A stretch of DNA of 64,000 bases from Pseudomonas putida (lineage in GTDB: Bacteria > Pseudomonadota > Gammaproteobacteria > Pseudomonadales > Pseudomonadaceae). The notes beneath the pieces were generated by a model, which saw nothing but the letters and a program-made list of their open reading frames with translations, did not search any database and had not been told where the DNA came from. The stretch lies in NCBI RefSeq assembly GCF_028682635.1, contig NZ_JANHLK010000008.1:62001-126000 (forward strand), given 5' to 3'. Shown here piece after piece: positions 16,699 through 25,898 of the stretch (positions within the stretch are counted from its first letter, which is position 1; every line of letters starts with the position of its first letter). Made by a program: the position numbers and the translations under genes.

Positions 16699-17487
16699 AT
16701 GGGGCATAACGAATCATCCCAGGGCGATTTTGAATCGACCCTGAAAAAACACGCCGTCGAATTGGTCGAGAGCCTTGAAAAGGGCAGGTTCGGCGATGCT
16801 GTGCAATTGATCCATGAGCTCAACCAGACCCGTGACCGTGGCCTGTATCAGGAAGTGGGCAAGCTCACCCGCGAGCTGCACAGCGCGATCGTCAATTTCC
16901 AGATTGACCCGCACATGCCTCAAGCCGAGGAAGTCTCACAGATCACCGACGCCACCGAGCGCCTGGGGTATGTGGTCAAGCTGACCGAAGCCGCCGCCAA
17001 CCGCACCATGGACCTGGTGGAAAACGCCACGCCGCTGGTCAACAGCCTGGCTGAAGAAGCCCAGGGCCTGAGCACCGACTGGGGACGGTTCATGCGGCGC
17101 GAAGTCGGCGCTGAAGAGTTTCGTGAACTGGCCCGGCGCGTCGACGGCTTCCTGACGCGCAGCAGCACGGACAACCGCGCGGTGTCGAGCAACCTCAACG
17201 ACATTCTGCTCGCCCAGGATTACCAGGACCTTACCGGCCAGGTGATCAAGCGCGTGACCCAGCTGGTCACCGAAGTGGAAAGCAACCTGCTCAAGCTCGT
17301 GCTGATGGCCAGTCAGGTGGACCGCTTTGCGGGCATCGAACATGACCGTGCGGCAATGCTTGCAGAAAAAGATCCACAAAAACATCTCTCGAAGGGTGAA
17401 GGTCCGCAGATTCATGCCGATAAAAGAGAAGACGTTATGTCCGGTCAGGACGATGTGGACGATTTGTTATCCAGTCTTGGATTTTAG
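16699..17487 (+). CDS. cheZ: CheY-P phosphatase CheZ
   Basis: A 262-residue, mostly helical protein with the CheZ active-site helix DYQDLTGQVIKRV (residues 174-186). D177 and Q181 match the catalytic Asp and Gln of the family. The C-terminal peptide DDVDDLLSSLGF is the CheY-tethering tail. CheZ accelerates CheY-P dephosphorylation. It follows cheY by 19 bases and precedes cheA by 36 bases; that gap contains a short iterated TAGGTTTT sequence. Confidence 0.95.
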   Translation: MGHNESSQGDFESTLKKHAVELVESLEKGRFGDAVQLIHELNQTRDRGLYQEVGKLTRELHSAIVNFQIDPHMPQAEEVSQITDATERLGYVVKLTEAAANRTMDLVENATPLVNSLAEEAQGLSTDWGRFMRREVGAEEFRELARRVDGFLTRSSTDNRAVSSNLNDILLAQDYQDLTGQVIKRVTQLVTEVESNLLKLVLMASQVDRFAGIEHDRAAMLAEKDPQKHLSKGEGPQIHADKREDVMSGQDDVDDLLSSLGF

Positions 17488-17523
17488 GTTTTTAGGTTTT
17501 TAGACCTTAGGAGCACCCCCTTA

Positions 17524-19782
17524 ATGAGCTTCGGCGCCGATGAAGAGATCCTTCAGGATTTCCTGGTTGAGGCCGGCGAGATTCTAGAGCAACTGTCCGA
17601 GCAACTGGTCGAGCTGGAAAGCCGTCCGGATGATGCGGACTTGCTCAATGCAATTTTTCGCGGTTTTCACACTGTAAAAGGGGGCGCCGGCTTCCTCCAG
17701 CTCAACGAGCTGGTGGAGTGCTGCCACATCGCCGAGAACGTGTTCGACATCCTGCGCAAGGGCGAACGCCGCGTCGACTCGGAATTGATGGACGTGGTCC
17801 TCGAAGCGCTGGACGCCGTGAACAGCATGTTCGGCGAAGTGCGCGAGCGGTGTCCGGTCACGGCTGCAACACCTGAACTGCTGGCGGCCCTGGCGCGCCT
17901 GGCCGAGCCGCAATCGGCTGACGAGGTGGCTGCTGTACCTGCAGCGGCAGTGGTCGAAGCACCTGAAGCCGATTCCGGCGATATCACCGATAACGAATTC
18001 GAGCAGTTGCTGGACTCGCTGAACGCCGTCAAGGCCCAGGCCGAGGCGCCAGCGGTTGCGCCAGCACCGGCCAGCGAAGTGCCTGCCAGCGACGAAATCA
18101 CCGACGCCGAGTTCGAGTCGTTGCTCGATCAACTGCACGGCAAGGGCAAGTTCGCCGTCGATGCAGTGGCCCCGGCGCCCGTCGCGCCGCCAGAGCCGAA
18201 AGCCGCTGGCGATAGCTCGGACATCACCGACGAAGAATTCGAAGCCTTGCTCGACCAACTGCACGGCAAGGGCAACTTTGCGGTAGAGGCCCTGGAGTCG
18301 GCCATCGCATCGGTGCCTGCACCGGCAGCGCCCACCGCAGCGGCGGCCGGCAGCGACCTGATCAGCGATCATGAATTCGAAGCCCTGCTCGATGAACTGC
18401 ACGGCAAAGGCAAGTTCAGCGAAGTGGGCACCGCGACAGCGGCGAACAGCTCGAGCGCCTCGGTAGCTGCTCCGGCCGCCAAGGTGGTTGCACCCAAGCC
18501 CGTGGCCAAGGCGCCCGAAGCGAAAGCCGAAGCGCCGGCACCCGTTGCCGTCGCTGCACCGGCTGCGGCCCGCGCCCCCGCCGCGCCGCCCGCGGAAAAA
18601 CCGGCCAGCGAAGCCGAGACCACCGTACGGGTCGATACCGCGCGGCTGGACGAGATCATGAACATGGTCGGCGAGCTGGTGCTGGTGCGTAACCGCCTGG
18701 TGCGCCTGGGTGCCAACAGCGCCGACGAAGCCATGTCCAAGGCCGTGTCGAACCTCGACGTGGTCACGGCCGACCTGCAGACCGCGGTCATGAAGACGCG
18801 GATGCAACCGATCAAGAAAGTCTTCGGGCGCTTCCCGCGCCTGGTTCGCGACCTGGCGCGCCAGCTCAAGAAAGAGATCAACCTGGAGCTGGTCGGCGAA
18901 GACACCGACCTCGACAAGAACCTGGTCGAAGCCCTGGCCGACCCGCTGGTCCACCTGGTGCGCAACGCGGTCGATCACGGCATCGAATCGCCGGAAGAAC
19001 GCGAAGCCTCGGGCAAGGCCCGTGGCGGCAAGGTGATCCTGGCGGCCGAGCAGGAAGGCGATCACATCCTGTTGTCGATCTCCGACGACGGCAAGGGCAT
19101 GGACCCGAACGTCCTGCGTGCCATCGCCGTTAAACGCGGTGTGATGGACAAGGACGCGGCCGACCGCCTGAGCGATACCGAGTGCTACAACCTGATTTTC
19201 GCCCCGGGCTTCTCGACCAAGACCGAGATCTCCGACGTGTCGGGTCGCGGGGTGGGCATGGACGTGGTGAAAACCAAGATCTCCCAGCTCAACGGCTCGA
19301 TCAACATCTACTCGGCCAAGGGCCAGGGCTCGAAGATCGTCATCAAGGTGCCGCTGACCCTGGCGATCATGCCGACCCTGATGGTCATGCTCGGCAACCA
19401 GGCGTTCGCCTTCCCGCTGGTGAACGTCAACGAGATCTTCCACCTCGACCTGTCGCGCACCAACGTGGTGGACGGCCAGGAAGTGGTGATCGTGCGCGAC
19501 AAGGCACTGCCGTTGTTCTACCTCAAGCGCTGGCTGGTCAGCTCCGCCGCTCACGAAGAGCAGCGCGAAGGCCACGTGGTGATCCTTTCGGTGGGCACCC
19601 AGCGGATCGGCTTTGTCGTCGACCAGCTGGTGGGCCAGGAAGAAGTGGTCATCAAGCCATTGGGCAAAATGCTCCAGGGAACCCCGGGGATGTCGGGCGC
19701 CACCATTACCGGTGACGGCCGCATCGCGCTGATTCTCGATGTTCCGAGCATGCTCAAGCGTTACGCCACACGGCATATTTGA
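17524..19782 (+). CDS. cheA: Chemotaxis histidine kinase CheA with four-repeat linker
   Basis: The 752-residue kinase has an Hpt/P1 domain with phospho-acceptor H49 (FRGFHTVKGGAGF), a long Ala/Pro-rich linker (about 130-360), a dimerization helix pair, a HATPase domain (VRNAVDHGIESPEER, DDGKGMDPN, GRGVGMDVV) and a C-terminal CheW-like P5 domain. The linker carries four copies of an ITDxEFExLLDxLHGKGKF-like motif at about residues 153, 191, 233 and 278; the first lacks the HGKGKF half. A canonical P2 CheY-binding domain is not obvious there. In vibrios, a CheA region called LID binds ParP; by inference these repeats could serve that role here, since parP is nearby. Confidence 0.95.
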   Translation: MSFGADEEILQDFLVEAGEILEQLSEQLVELESRPDDADLLNAIFRGFHTVKGGAGFLQLNELVECCHIAENVFDILRKGERRVDSELMDVVLEALDAVNSMFGEVRERCPVTAATPELLAALARLAEPQSADEVAAVPAAAVVEAPEADSGDITDNEFEQLLDSLNAVKAQAEAPAVAPAPASEVPASDEITDAEFESLLDQLHGKGKFAVDAVAPAPVAPPEPKAAGDSSDITDEEFEALLDQLHGKGNFAVEALESAIASVPAPAAPTAAAAGSDLISDHEFEALLDELHGKGKFSEVGTATAANSSSASVAAPAAKVVAPKPVAKAPEAKAEAPAPVAVAAPAAARAPAAPPAEKPASEAETTVRVDTARLDEIMNMVGELVLVRNRLVRLGANSADEAMSKAVSNLDVVTADLQTAVMKTRMQPIKKVFGRFPRLVRDLARQLKKEINLELVGEDTDLDKNLVEALADPLVHLVRNAVDHGIESPEEREASGKARGGKVILAAEQEGDHILLSISDDGKGMDPNVLRAIAVKRGVMDKDAADRLSDTECYNLIFAPGFSTKTEISDVSGRGVGMDVVKTKISQLNGSINIYSAKGQGSKIVIKVPLTLAIMPTLMVMLGNQAFAFPLVNVNEIFHLDLSRTNVVDGQEVVIVRDKALPLFYLKRWLVSSAAHEEQREGHVVILSVGTQRIGFVVDQLVGQEEVVIKPLGKMLQGTPGMSGATITGDGRIALILDVPSMLKRYATRHI

Positions 19783-19832
19783 TTCTGGCGCGGCGGTGCG
19801 ACTGATGCCCCGCTGCGTCTAATGGAGTGTTT

Positions 19833-20963
19833 ATGGCAGTCAAGGTCCTGGTGGTGGACGATTCGGGGTTTTTCCGCCGCCGCGTCTCGGAAATTCTTTC
19901 AGCGGATGTGAATATCCAGGTCGTCGGCACGGCGACCAACGGCAAAGAGGCGATCGATCAGGCGCTGGCCCTCAAGCCGGACGTGATCACCATGGACTAC
20001 GAGATGCCGATGATGGATGGCATCACCGCGGTACGGCACATCATGCAGCGCTGCCCGACCCCGGTGCTGATGTTTTCCTCGCTGACCCATGAAGGCGCCC
20101 GGGTCACCCTGGACGCGCTGGATGCCGGCGCGGTGGACTTCCTGCCGAAGAACTTCGAAGACATCTCGCGCAACCCCGAGAAGGTCAAGCAACTGCTGTG
20201 CGAGAAGATTCTCAGCATCTCGCGCAGCAATCGTCGAGTCAGCAGTTACAGTGCGCCGGCACCGGTGGCCGCGCCGGCGCAGGCGCCAACGCCTGCGAGC
20301 ACCATTGGTTATGGCAGCAGCGCGCCTGTGCGTCAGGCACCTGCTCCGATCCCGACTCGTGCACCTGCGCACCCCCCATCATCGCCGGCGCCCAAGCGCA
20401 AAGCCTACAAACTGGTCGCCATCGGTACGTCCACCGGCGGCCCGGTTGCCCTGCAGCGGGTATTGACCCAATTGCCAGCCAACTTTCCGGCCCCCATCGT
20501 CTTGGTCCAGCACATGCCGGCGGCCTTCACCAAGGCGTTCGCCGAACGCCTGGACAAGCTCTGCCGGATCCACGTCAAGGAAGCCGAGGATGGCGACATC
20601 CTGCGCCCGGGCCTGGCCTTGTTGGCGCCCGGTGGCAAGCAGATGATGGTCGACGGCCGGGGCGCGGTGAAAATCCTCCCGGGCGACGAGCGCTTGAACT
20701 ACAAGCCGTGCGTGGACATCACCTTCGGTTCGGCGGCCAAGTCCTACGGCGACAAAGTTCTGGCGGTGGTACTGACCGGCATGGGCGCCGACGGCCGCGA
20801 AGGCGCGCGCCTGCTCAAGCAGAGCGGCAGTTCGATCTGGGCCCAGGATGAAGCCAGCTGCGTGATCTACGGCATGCCCATGGCCATCGTCAAGGCCGAA
20901 CTGGCCGACGCGGTGTATGCACTGGATGACATCGGCCGGCACATCGTCGAGGCCTGTGTCTGA
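19833..20963 (+). CDS. cheB: Chemotaxis methylesterase CheB
   Basis: The 376-residue protein has an N-terminal receiver domain (D55 in [13 protein letters not shown]), an Ala/Pro-rich linker (about 140-185), and a C-terminal methylesterase domain. The Ser of [11 protein letters not shown], the His of [11 protein letters not shown] and the Asp of [10 protein letters not shown] form the catalytic triad. It demethylates or deamidates chemoreceptors when phosphorylated by CheA. ATG at 19833 was preferred over an in-frame GTG six bases upstream because of the spacing to TGGAG. It overlaps motC by one base. Confidence 0.95.
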   Translation: MAVKVLVVDDSGFFRRRVSEILSADVNIQVVGTATNGKEAIDQALALKPDVITMDYEMPMMDGITAVRHIMQRCPTPVLMFSSLTHEGARVTLDALDAGAVDFLPKNFEDISRNPEKVKQLLCEKILSISRSNRRVSSYSAPAPVAAPAQAPTPASTIGYGSSAPVRQAPAPIPTRAPAHPPSSPAPKRKAYKLVAIGTSTGGPVALQRVLTQLPANFPAPIVLVQHMPAAFTKAFAERLDKLCRIHVKEAEDGDILRPGLALLAPGGKQMMVDGRGAVKILPGDERLNYKPCVDITFGSAAKSYGDKVLAVVLTGMGADGREGARLLKQSGSSIWAQDEASCVIYGMPMAIVKAELADAVYALDDIGRHIVEACV

Positions 20964-21703
20964 TGGACGTTCTGAGTCTCATCGGCATCATCATGGCGTT
21001 CGTCGCCATCATTGGTGGCAACTACCTTGAAGGCGGCCATATCGGCGCGCTGGCCAACGGTCCGGCCGCGTTGATCGTGCTGGGCGGGACCATTGGCGCG
21101 GCGTTGCTGCAGTCGCCCATGAGCGCCTTCAAGCGGGCCATGCAGATCCTCGCGTGGATCCTGTTTCCGCCACGGGTCGACCTGGCCGGCGGCATCGATC
21201 GCGTCGTCAACTGGAGCCTGACCGCCCGCAAGGAAGGCCTGCTCGGGCTGGAAGGGGTGGCCGACGCCGAACCCGACAGTTACTCGCGCAAAGGCTTGCA
21301 ATTGCTGGTCGATGGCGCCGAGCCGGAAGCGATCCGCAGCATTCTCGAGGTGGATTTCTACACCCAGGAAAGCCGCGACATCGAAGCCGCCAAGGTTTTC
21401 GAAAGCATGGGCGGTTATGCGCCGACCATCGGCATCATCGGTGCGGTGATGGGCCTGATTCATGTGATGGGCAACCTGGGGGATCCGTCCCAGTTGGGCA
21501 ATGGCATCGCCGTGGCATTCGTCGCCACCATCTATGGCGTGGCCAGTGCCAACCTGGTGTTGCTGCCGATTGCCGCCAAGCTCAAGTCCATCGCGTTGCG
21601 CCAGTCGCGTTATCGCGAAATGTTGCTGGAAGGAATCCTGTCGATCGCCGAAGGTGAAAACCCACGCTCGATCGAGTTGAAGCTCCAGGGCTTCATGGAT
21701 TGA
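20963..21703 (+). CDS. motC: MotC, MotA-type stator protein of the second stator
   Basis: The 246-residue protein has about four membrane segments: two near the N-terminus (GIIMAFVAIIGGNYLEGGH, ALIVLGGTIGAALLQSP) and two later (residues about 150-200, IGIIGAVMGLIHVMGNL). A cytoplasmic loop of charged residues contacts FliG. It belongs to the MotA/TolQ/ExbB family. With MotD it makes the second stator of Pseudomonas, important for swarming in viscous settings. The start overlaps the cheB stop. Confidence 0.94.
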   Translation: MDVLSLIGIIMAFVAIIGGNYLEGGHIGALANGPAALIVLGGTIGAALLQSPMSAFKRAMQILAWILFPPRVDLAGGIDRVVNWSLTARKEGLLGLEGVADAEPDSYSRKGLQLLVDGAEPEAIRSILEVDFYTQESRDIEAAKVFESMGGYAPTIGIIGAVMGLIHVMGNLGDPSQLGNGIAVAFVATIYGVASANLVLLPIAAKLKSIALRQSRYREMLLEGILSIAEGENPRSIELKLQGFMD

Positions 21704-21718
21704 TGGGGGTAATGGACT

Positions 21719-22609
21719 ATGGCTCGTCGTCGTCAACATGATGAACATGTAAACCATGAGCGTTGGCTCGTGTCCTACGCTGACTTCATCACCTTGCTGT
21801 TCGCCTTCTTCGTGGTGATGTACTCGATCTCCTCGATCAACGAAGGCAAGTACAAAGTCATTTCCGAGGCATTAATCGGCGTCTTCACCGACACCGATCG
21901 CGCGCTCAAGCCAATCCCCATTGGCGACGAGCGGCCAAAAACCGTGACCCCGGCCAAGCCGTTGGTCAAGGACAGTGACCAGGTCGATGCCGGTGTCTCC
22001 GGTGCCAGCGATCCGCTCAAAAGCATCGCCGACGACATCAGCGCGGCCTTCGGCGACCTGATCAGTTCCAAGCAGATGACCGTGCGCGGCAACGAGTTGT
22101 GGGTGGAGATCGAACTCAATTCCAGCCTGTTGTTCGGCAGCGGCGATGCCATGCCCAGCGACATTGCCTTCAACATCATCGACAAGGTCGCGGCGATCCT
22201 GAAACCGTTCGACAACCCGATCCACGTCGAGGGTTTCACCGACGACCAACCGATCCGCACCTCGCAGTACCCCACCAACTGGGAGCTGTCTTCGGCCCGC
22301 TCGGCCAGCATCGTTCGGATGCTGGCGATGCAGGGGGTCAATCCCGGTCGCCTGGCGTCGGTGGGGTATGGCGAGTTTCAGCCGGTGGCCAACAACGCCA
22401 CGGCCGAGGGCCGGGCGCGCAACCGTCGCGTGGTGCTGGTGGTGTCGCGCAACCTGGACGTGCGCCGCAGCCTCACCGCGACCGGCGCGGCCAATGCACA
22501 ACCGGATGCCGCCTTGAAGCGTGCTGGCACACAAACTGCACCGACCAAGGTCAAGTCGCCGGTAGGGGAGAACGCCGTCAATTCTCCGTCACCCGCATTA
22601 ACACGTTGA
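21719..22609 (+). CDS. motD: MotD, MotB-type stator protein
   Basis: A 296-residue protein with a short cytoplasmic N-terminus, one membrane helix with the proton-carrying Asp (WLVSYADFITLLFAFFVVMY, D at about residue 22), a periplasmic plug/linker, and an OmpA-like peptidoglycan-binding domain (about 130-240, TNWELSSARSASIVRML and GRARNRRVVLVV). The C-terminal tail is low-complexity. It pairs with MotC as a stator unit. The start is ATG, 15 bases after motC. Confidence 0.94.
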   Translation: MARRRQHDEHVNHERWLVSYADFITLLFAFFVVMYSISSINEGKYKVISEALIGVFTDTDRALKPIPIGDERPKTVTPAKPLVKDSDQVDAGVSGASDPLKSIADDISAAFGDLISSKQMTVRGNELWVEIELNSSLLFGSGDAMPSDIAFNIIDKVAAILKPFDNPIHVEGFTDDQPIRTSQYPTNWELSSARSASIVRMLAMQGVNPGRLASVGYGEFQPVANNATAEGRARNRRVVLVVSRNLDVRRSLTATGAANAQPDAALKRAGTQTAPTKVKSPVGENAVNSPSPALTR

Positions 22610-22651
22610 GCTAATTCTCGGCCGAGCCGTTGGGCCGGGAGGAACAATCGA

Positions 22652-23440
22652 ATGAGAGTCTGGGCAGTCGCCAATCAAAAGGGTGGTGTCGGTAAAACCA
22701 CTTCCTCCATCGCTTTAGCCGGGTTGCTGGCCGAGGCGGGCAAGCGCGTGGTCGTGGTCGATCTCGACCCCCATGGCTCCATGACCAGCTATTTCGGTTA
22801 CGACCCCGACAGCCTGGAACACAGCAACTACGACCTGTTCCTGCATAAAGGCAGCGTGCCCCAGGGCCTGCCGGGCCAGTTGTTGCTGCCCACCAGTCAC
22901 GAATCCATTTCCCTGTTGCCCTCGAGCACCGCGTTGGCCACCCTCGAACGCCAGTCGCCGGGCCAGAGTGGCCTGGGCCTGGTGATCGCCAAGAGCCTGG
23001 CGCAGTTGTGGCAGGACTTCGATTACGCCGTGATCGACAGCCCGCCGTTGCTCGGGGTGCTGATGGTCAATGCGTTGGCAGCGAGCCAGCAACTGGTGAT
23101 CCCGGTGCAGACCGAACACCTGGCGGTCAAAGGCCTGGAGCGCATGGTCAACACCCTGGCGATGATCAATCGTTCGCGCAAGCAGGCCTTGCCGTTCACC
23201 ATCGTGCCCACCCTGTTCGACCGCCGCACCCAGGCGTCCCTCAGTACACTGCGGGTGGTGCGCGACAAGTTTCCGCAAGAGATCTGGCAAGGCTACATCC
23301 CGGTCGACACGCGCCTGCGCGATGCCAGCCGGGCGGGTCTGACGCCTTCCCAATTCGACGGCAAAAGCCGTGGCGTCGTCGCCTACCGCGCATTGCTCAA
23401 GCACCTGCTGGCGGCGCAACTCGTTGCGCAGGTGGCATAA
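22652..23440 (+). CDS. parC: ParC, ParA-family ATPase for chemotaxis array positioning
   Basis: A 262-residue ParA ATPase with N-terminal Walker A NQKGGVGKTTSS (residues about 8-19), Walker A' DLDPHGSMT and Walker B YAVIDSPPLLG. There is no N-terminal DNA-binding domain, so it is not a plasmid-type ParA with autoregulation. Within che operons such proteins (ParC) localise chemotaxis arrays to the cell pole together with ParP. The stop at 23438-23440 is followed after 14 bases by the 75-bp tandem array, which separates it from its partner gene. Confidence 0.92.
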   Translation: MRVWAVANQKGGVGKTTSSIALAGLLAEAGKRVVVVDLDPHGSMTSYFGYDPDSLEHSNYDLFLHKGSVPQGLPGQLLLPTSHESISLLPSSTALATLERQSPGQSGLGLVIAKSLAQLWQDFDYAVIDSPPLLGVLMVNALAASQQLVIPVQTEHLAVKGLERMVNTLAMINRSRKQALPFTIVPTLFDRRTQASLSTLRVVRDKFPQEIWQGYIPVDTRLRDASRAGLTPSQFDGKSRGVVAYRALLKHLLAAQLVAQVA

Positions 23441-23454
23441 GAATGAGCCCGATC

Positions 23455-24456
23455 CCTGTAGGAGCAAGCTTGCTCGCGACGGTCGTCAACGATAACGCTG
23501 GAAACCGGTCACACCGCGTCGCTCTCGCTCCTGTAGGAGCAAGCTTGCTCGCGATGGTCGTCAACGATAACGCTGGAAACCTGGCACCCCGCGTCGCTCT
23601 CGCTCCTGTAGGAGCAAGCTTGCTCGCGATGGTCGTCAACGATAACGCTGGAAACCTGGCACCCCGCGTCGCTCTCGCCCCTGTAGGAGCAAGCTTGCTC
23701 GCGACGGTCGTCAACGATAACGCTGGAAACCGGTCACCCCGCGTCGCTCTCGCTCCTGTAGGAGCAAGCTTGCTCGCGACGGTCGTCAACGATAACGCTG
23801 AAAACCGGTCACCCCGCGTCGCTCTCGCTCCTGTAGGAGCAAGCTTGCTCGCGATGGTCGTCAACGATAACGCTGGAAACCTGGCACCCCGCGTCGCTCT
23901 CGCCCCTGTAGGAGCAAGCTTGCTCGCGACGGTCGTCAACGATAACGCTGAAAACCGGTCACCCCGCGTCGCTCTTGCTCCTGTAGGAGCAAGCTTGCTC
24001 GCGACGGTCGTCAACGATAACGCTGAAAACCGGTCACCCCGCGTCGCTCTCGCTCCTGTAGGAGCAAGCTTGCTCGCGACGGTCGTCAACGATAACGCTC
24101 GAAACCTGGCACCCCGCGTCGCTCTTGCTCCTGTAGGAGCAAGCTTGCTCGCGATGGTCGTCAACGATAACGCTCGAAACCGGTCACCCCGCGGCATTCT
24201 CGCTCCTGTAGGAGCAAGCTTGCTCGCGATGGTCGTCAACGATAACGCTCGAAACCTGGCACCCCGCATCGCTCTCGCTCCTGTAGGAGCAAGCTTGCCC
24301 GCGATGGTCGTCAACGATAACGCTCGAAACCTGGCACCCCGCGTCGCTCTCGCTCCTGTAGGAACAAGCTTGCTCGCGATGGTCGTCAACGATAACGCTC
24401 GAAACCTGGCACCCCGCGTCGCTCTCGGGTTCTTCGCGAGCAAGCTCGCTCCTACA
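23455..24456. repeat. Tandem array: 13 direct 75-bp REP-type units plus one inverted terminal head
   Basis: Units start at 23455 and every 75 bases to 24355. Each begins CCTGTAGGAGCAAGCTTGCT, which contains the 14-base perfect palindrome GAGCAAGCTTGCTC, followed by a conserved spacer of about 50 bases (GTCAACGATAACGCT...). Units vary at a few sites: GACGG/GATGG, CTGGAAA/CTGAAAA/CTCGAAA and CCGGTCAC/CTGGCAC. The array ends with an inverted head (24430-24456, TCGCGAGCAAGCTCGCTCC). Because 75 is a multiple of three, spurious long open frames run through it on both strands. The heads resemble REP elements elsewhere in the window, but the direct tandem layout differs from the usual inverted pair. 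Confidence 0.97.
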
Positions 24457-24470
24457 ATGAGGGTGTGTCA

Positions 24471-25370
24471 GTGAATCGGCCGGTAAAGATCACCTCACGT
24501 CCACAACTGGCACTGCAGTCGTATCTGGACAGCCTGCTGCAAGACATCACCGAGGAACTCTCGGCGGACACCGACGCACCGTCCGAAGTGATCGAAGCCG
24601 AGTCTGCGCTCGACGAATTCCAGGCCGCAGTGCTCGAAGAGCAGGCCCGGGATGCACAGAAGGGCGCCGCCCCGGACGTTGCACCTGTGGTAGCTGTGGC
24701 GAAGCCCGCTGTGGCCGTGATCGAAGCGTCGCCACCGGTCCTGACGCCGGTATCGACCATCGCGCCCTTGCTGCAAGCCCTGGTACCGCCGACCGTTGAA
24801 GTGCAGCAAATCCTGGTGCCCCCGGTCGTCGAAGTGCATCTGCCACCTGCCAGCACGCCGCCACCGGTAGAAACTGACGGTCGTCCGGCCTGGGCGGCCG
24901 AACCCTTCGAATGCCTGTTGTTCGATGTCGCCGGGCTGACCCTGGCGGTGCCGCTGGTGTGCCTGGGTTCGATCTATCCACTGGCCGGTCATGAGCTGAC
25001 GTCGTTGTTCGGACAGCCGGACTGGTTCCTCGGCATCCTGCCGAGCCAGGCAGGCAACCTCAAGGTCCTGGACACGGCCCGTTGGGTCATGCCCGATCGC
25101 TACCGCGAGGACTTCAAGCAGGGCTTGCAATACGTGATCTCCGTCCAGGGCTACGAGTGGGGGCTGGCGGTGCATCAGGTCAGTCGCTCGTTGCGCCTGG
25201 ACCCGAATGAAATCAAATGGCGCAGCCACCGTGGCCAACGGCCATGGCTGGCGGGCACGGTGATAGAGCACATGTGTGCCTTGCTTGATGTATCCGAACT
25301 GGCCGAGTTGATCGCCAGCGGTGGGGCCAGGCACATGGGCGGCAGCAAGCCGACCCACAAAACTACATAA
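24471..25370 (+). CDS. parP: ParP, CheW-domain chemotaxis array adaptor
   Basis: The roughly 299-residue protein has a short N-terminal conserved block (KITSRPQLALQSYLDSLLQ), a long Pro/Val/Glu-rich linker (about 50-140), and a C-terminal CheW-like domain (about 145-285, FECLLFDVAGLTLAVPLVCLGSIYPL). ParP-type proteins bind CheA and ParC and tether polar arrays. The ribosome site GAGGG (24459-24463) is best spaced for GTG at 24471; an in-frame GTG at 24465 is too close. The 5' end abuts the REP-type tandem array, so this gene's mRNA leader is made of repeat sequence. Confidence 0.88.
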   Translation: MNRPVKITSRPQLALQSYLDSLLQDITEELSADTDAPSEVIEAESALDEFQAAVLEEQARDAQKGAAPDVAPVVAVAKPAVAVIEASPPVLTPVSTIAPLLQALVPPTVEVQQILVPPVVEVHLPPASTPPPVETDGRPAWAAEPFECLLFDVAGLTLAVPLVCLGSIYPLAGHELTSLFGQPDWFLGILPSQAGNLKVLDTARWVMPDRYREDFKQGLQYVISVQGYEWGLAVHQVSRSLRLDPNEIKWRSHRGQRPWLAGTVIEHMCALLDVSELAELIASGGARHMGGSKPTHKTT

Positions 25371-25412
25371 CAGAACAACACCGCCAGGGCGGTTTCTTGA
25401 GGGGATCAGGGT

Positions 25413-25898
25413 ATGAATGACAAGGCAACGGCGGCAAAGGGTTCCGAAGATCCGATCCTGCAATGGGTTACCTTCAAGCTGGATAATGAAACCTACGGCA
25501 TCAACGTGATGCGCGTCCAGGAAGTCCTGCGCTACACCGAAATAGCCCCCGTACCGGGCGCCCCGAGCTACGTGCTGGGCATCATCAACCTGCGCGGCAA
25601 CGTGGTCACCGTGATCGACACCCGCCAGCGCTTCGGCCTGATGAACGCCGAAATCAGCGACAACACCCGCATCGTCATCATCGAAGCCGACAAGCAAGTG
25701 GTCGGGATCATGGTCGACAGCGTGGCCGAAGTGGTTTACCTGCGTCAGTCGGAAATCGAGACGGCACCGAACGTCGGTAACGAAGAGTCCGCCAAGTTCA
25801 TTCAAGGCGTGTGCAACAAGAACAACGAACTGCTGATCCTGGTCGAACTGGACAAGATGATGAGCGAAGAAGAATGGTCGGATCTGGAGAATATCTGA
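25413..25898 (+). CDS. cheW: Chemotaxis coupling protein CheW
   Basis: A 161-residue single CheW domain (about residues 15-155) with the coupling-site sequences YGINVMRVQEVLRY, NLRGNVVTVIDTRQRFG and VVGIMVDSVAEVVYL. CheW links chemoreceptors to CheA. A good ribosome site (GAGGGGATCAGG) precedes the ATG at 25413. It follows parP by 42 bases and is directly followed by the DUF2802 gene. Confidence 0.96.
   Translation: MNDKATAAKGSEDPILQWVTFKLDNETYGINVMRVQEVLRYTEIAPVPGAPSYVLGIINLRGNVVTVIDTRQRFGLMNAEISDNTRIVIIEADKQVVGIMVDSVAEVVYLRQSEIETAPNVGNEESAKFIQGVCNKNNELLILVELDKMMSEEEWSDLENI

Noticed and set aside
23455..24456. CRISPR array
   Set aside because: The segments between heads are as conserved as the heads, the period is 75 bases, and no cas gene is present. 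It is a tandem repeat, not repeats with unique spacers.
23008..24474. Long open frames on both strands through the 75-bp array
   Set aside because: The repeat length is a multiple of three and happens to lack stops; the translated product is a 25-residue repeat with no start context, running out of another gene's frame.
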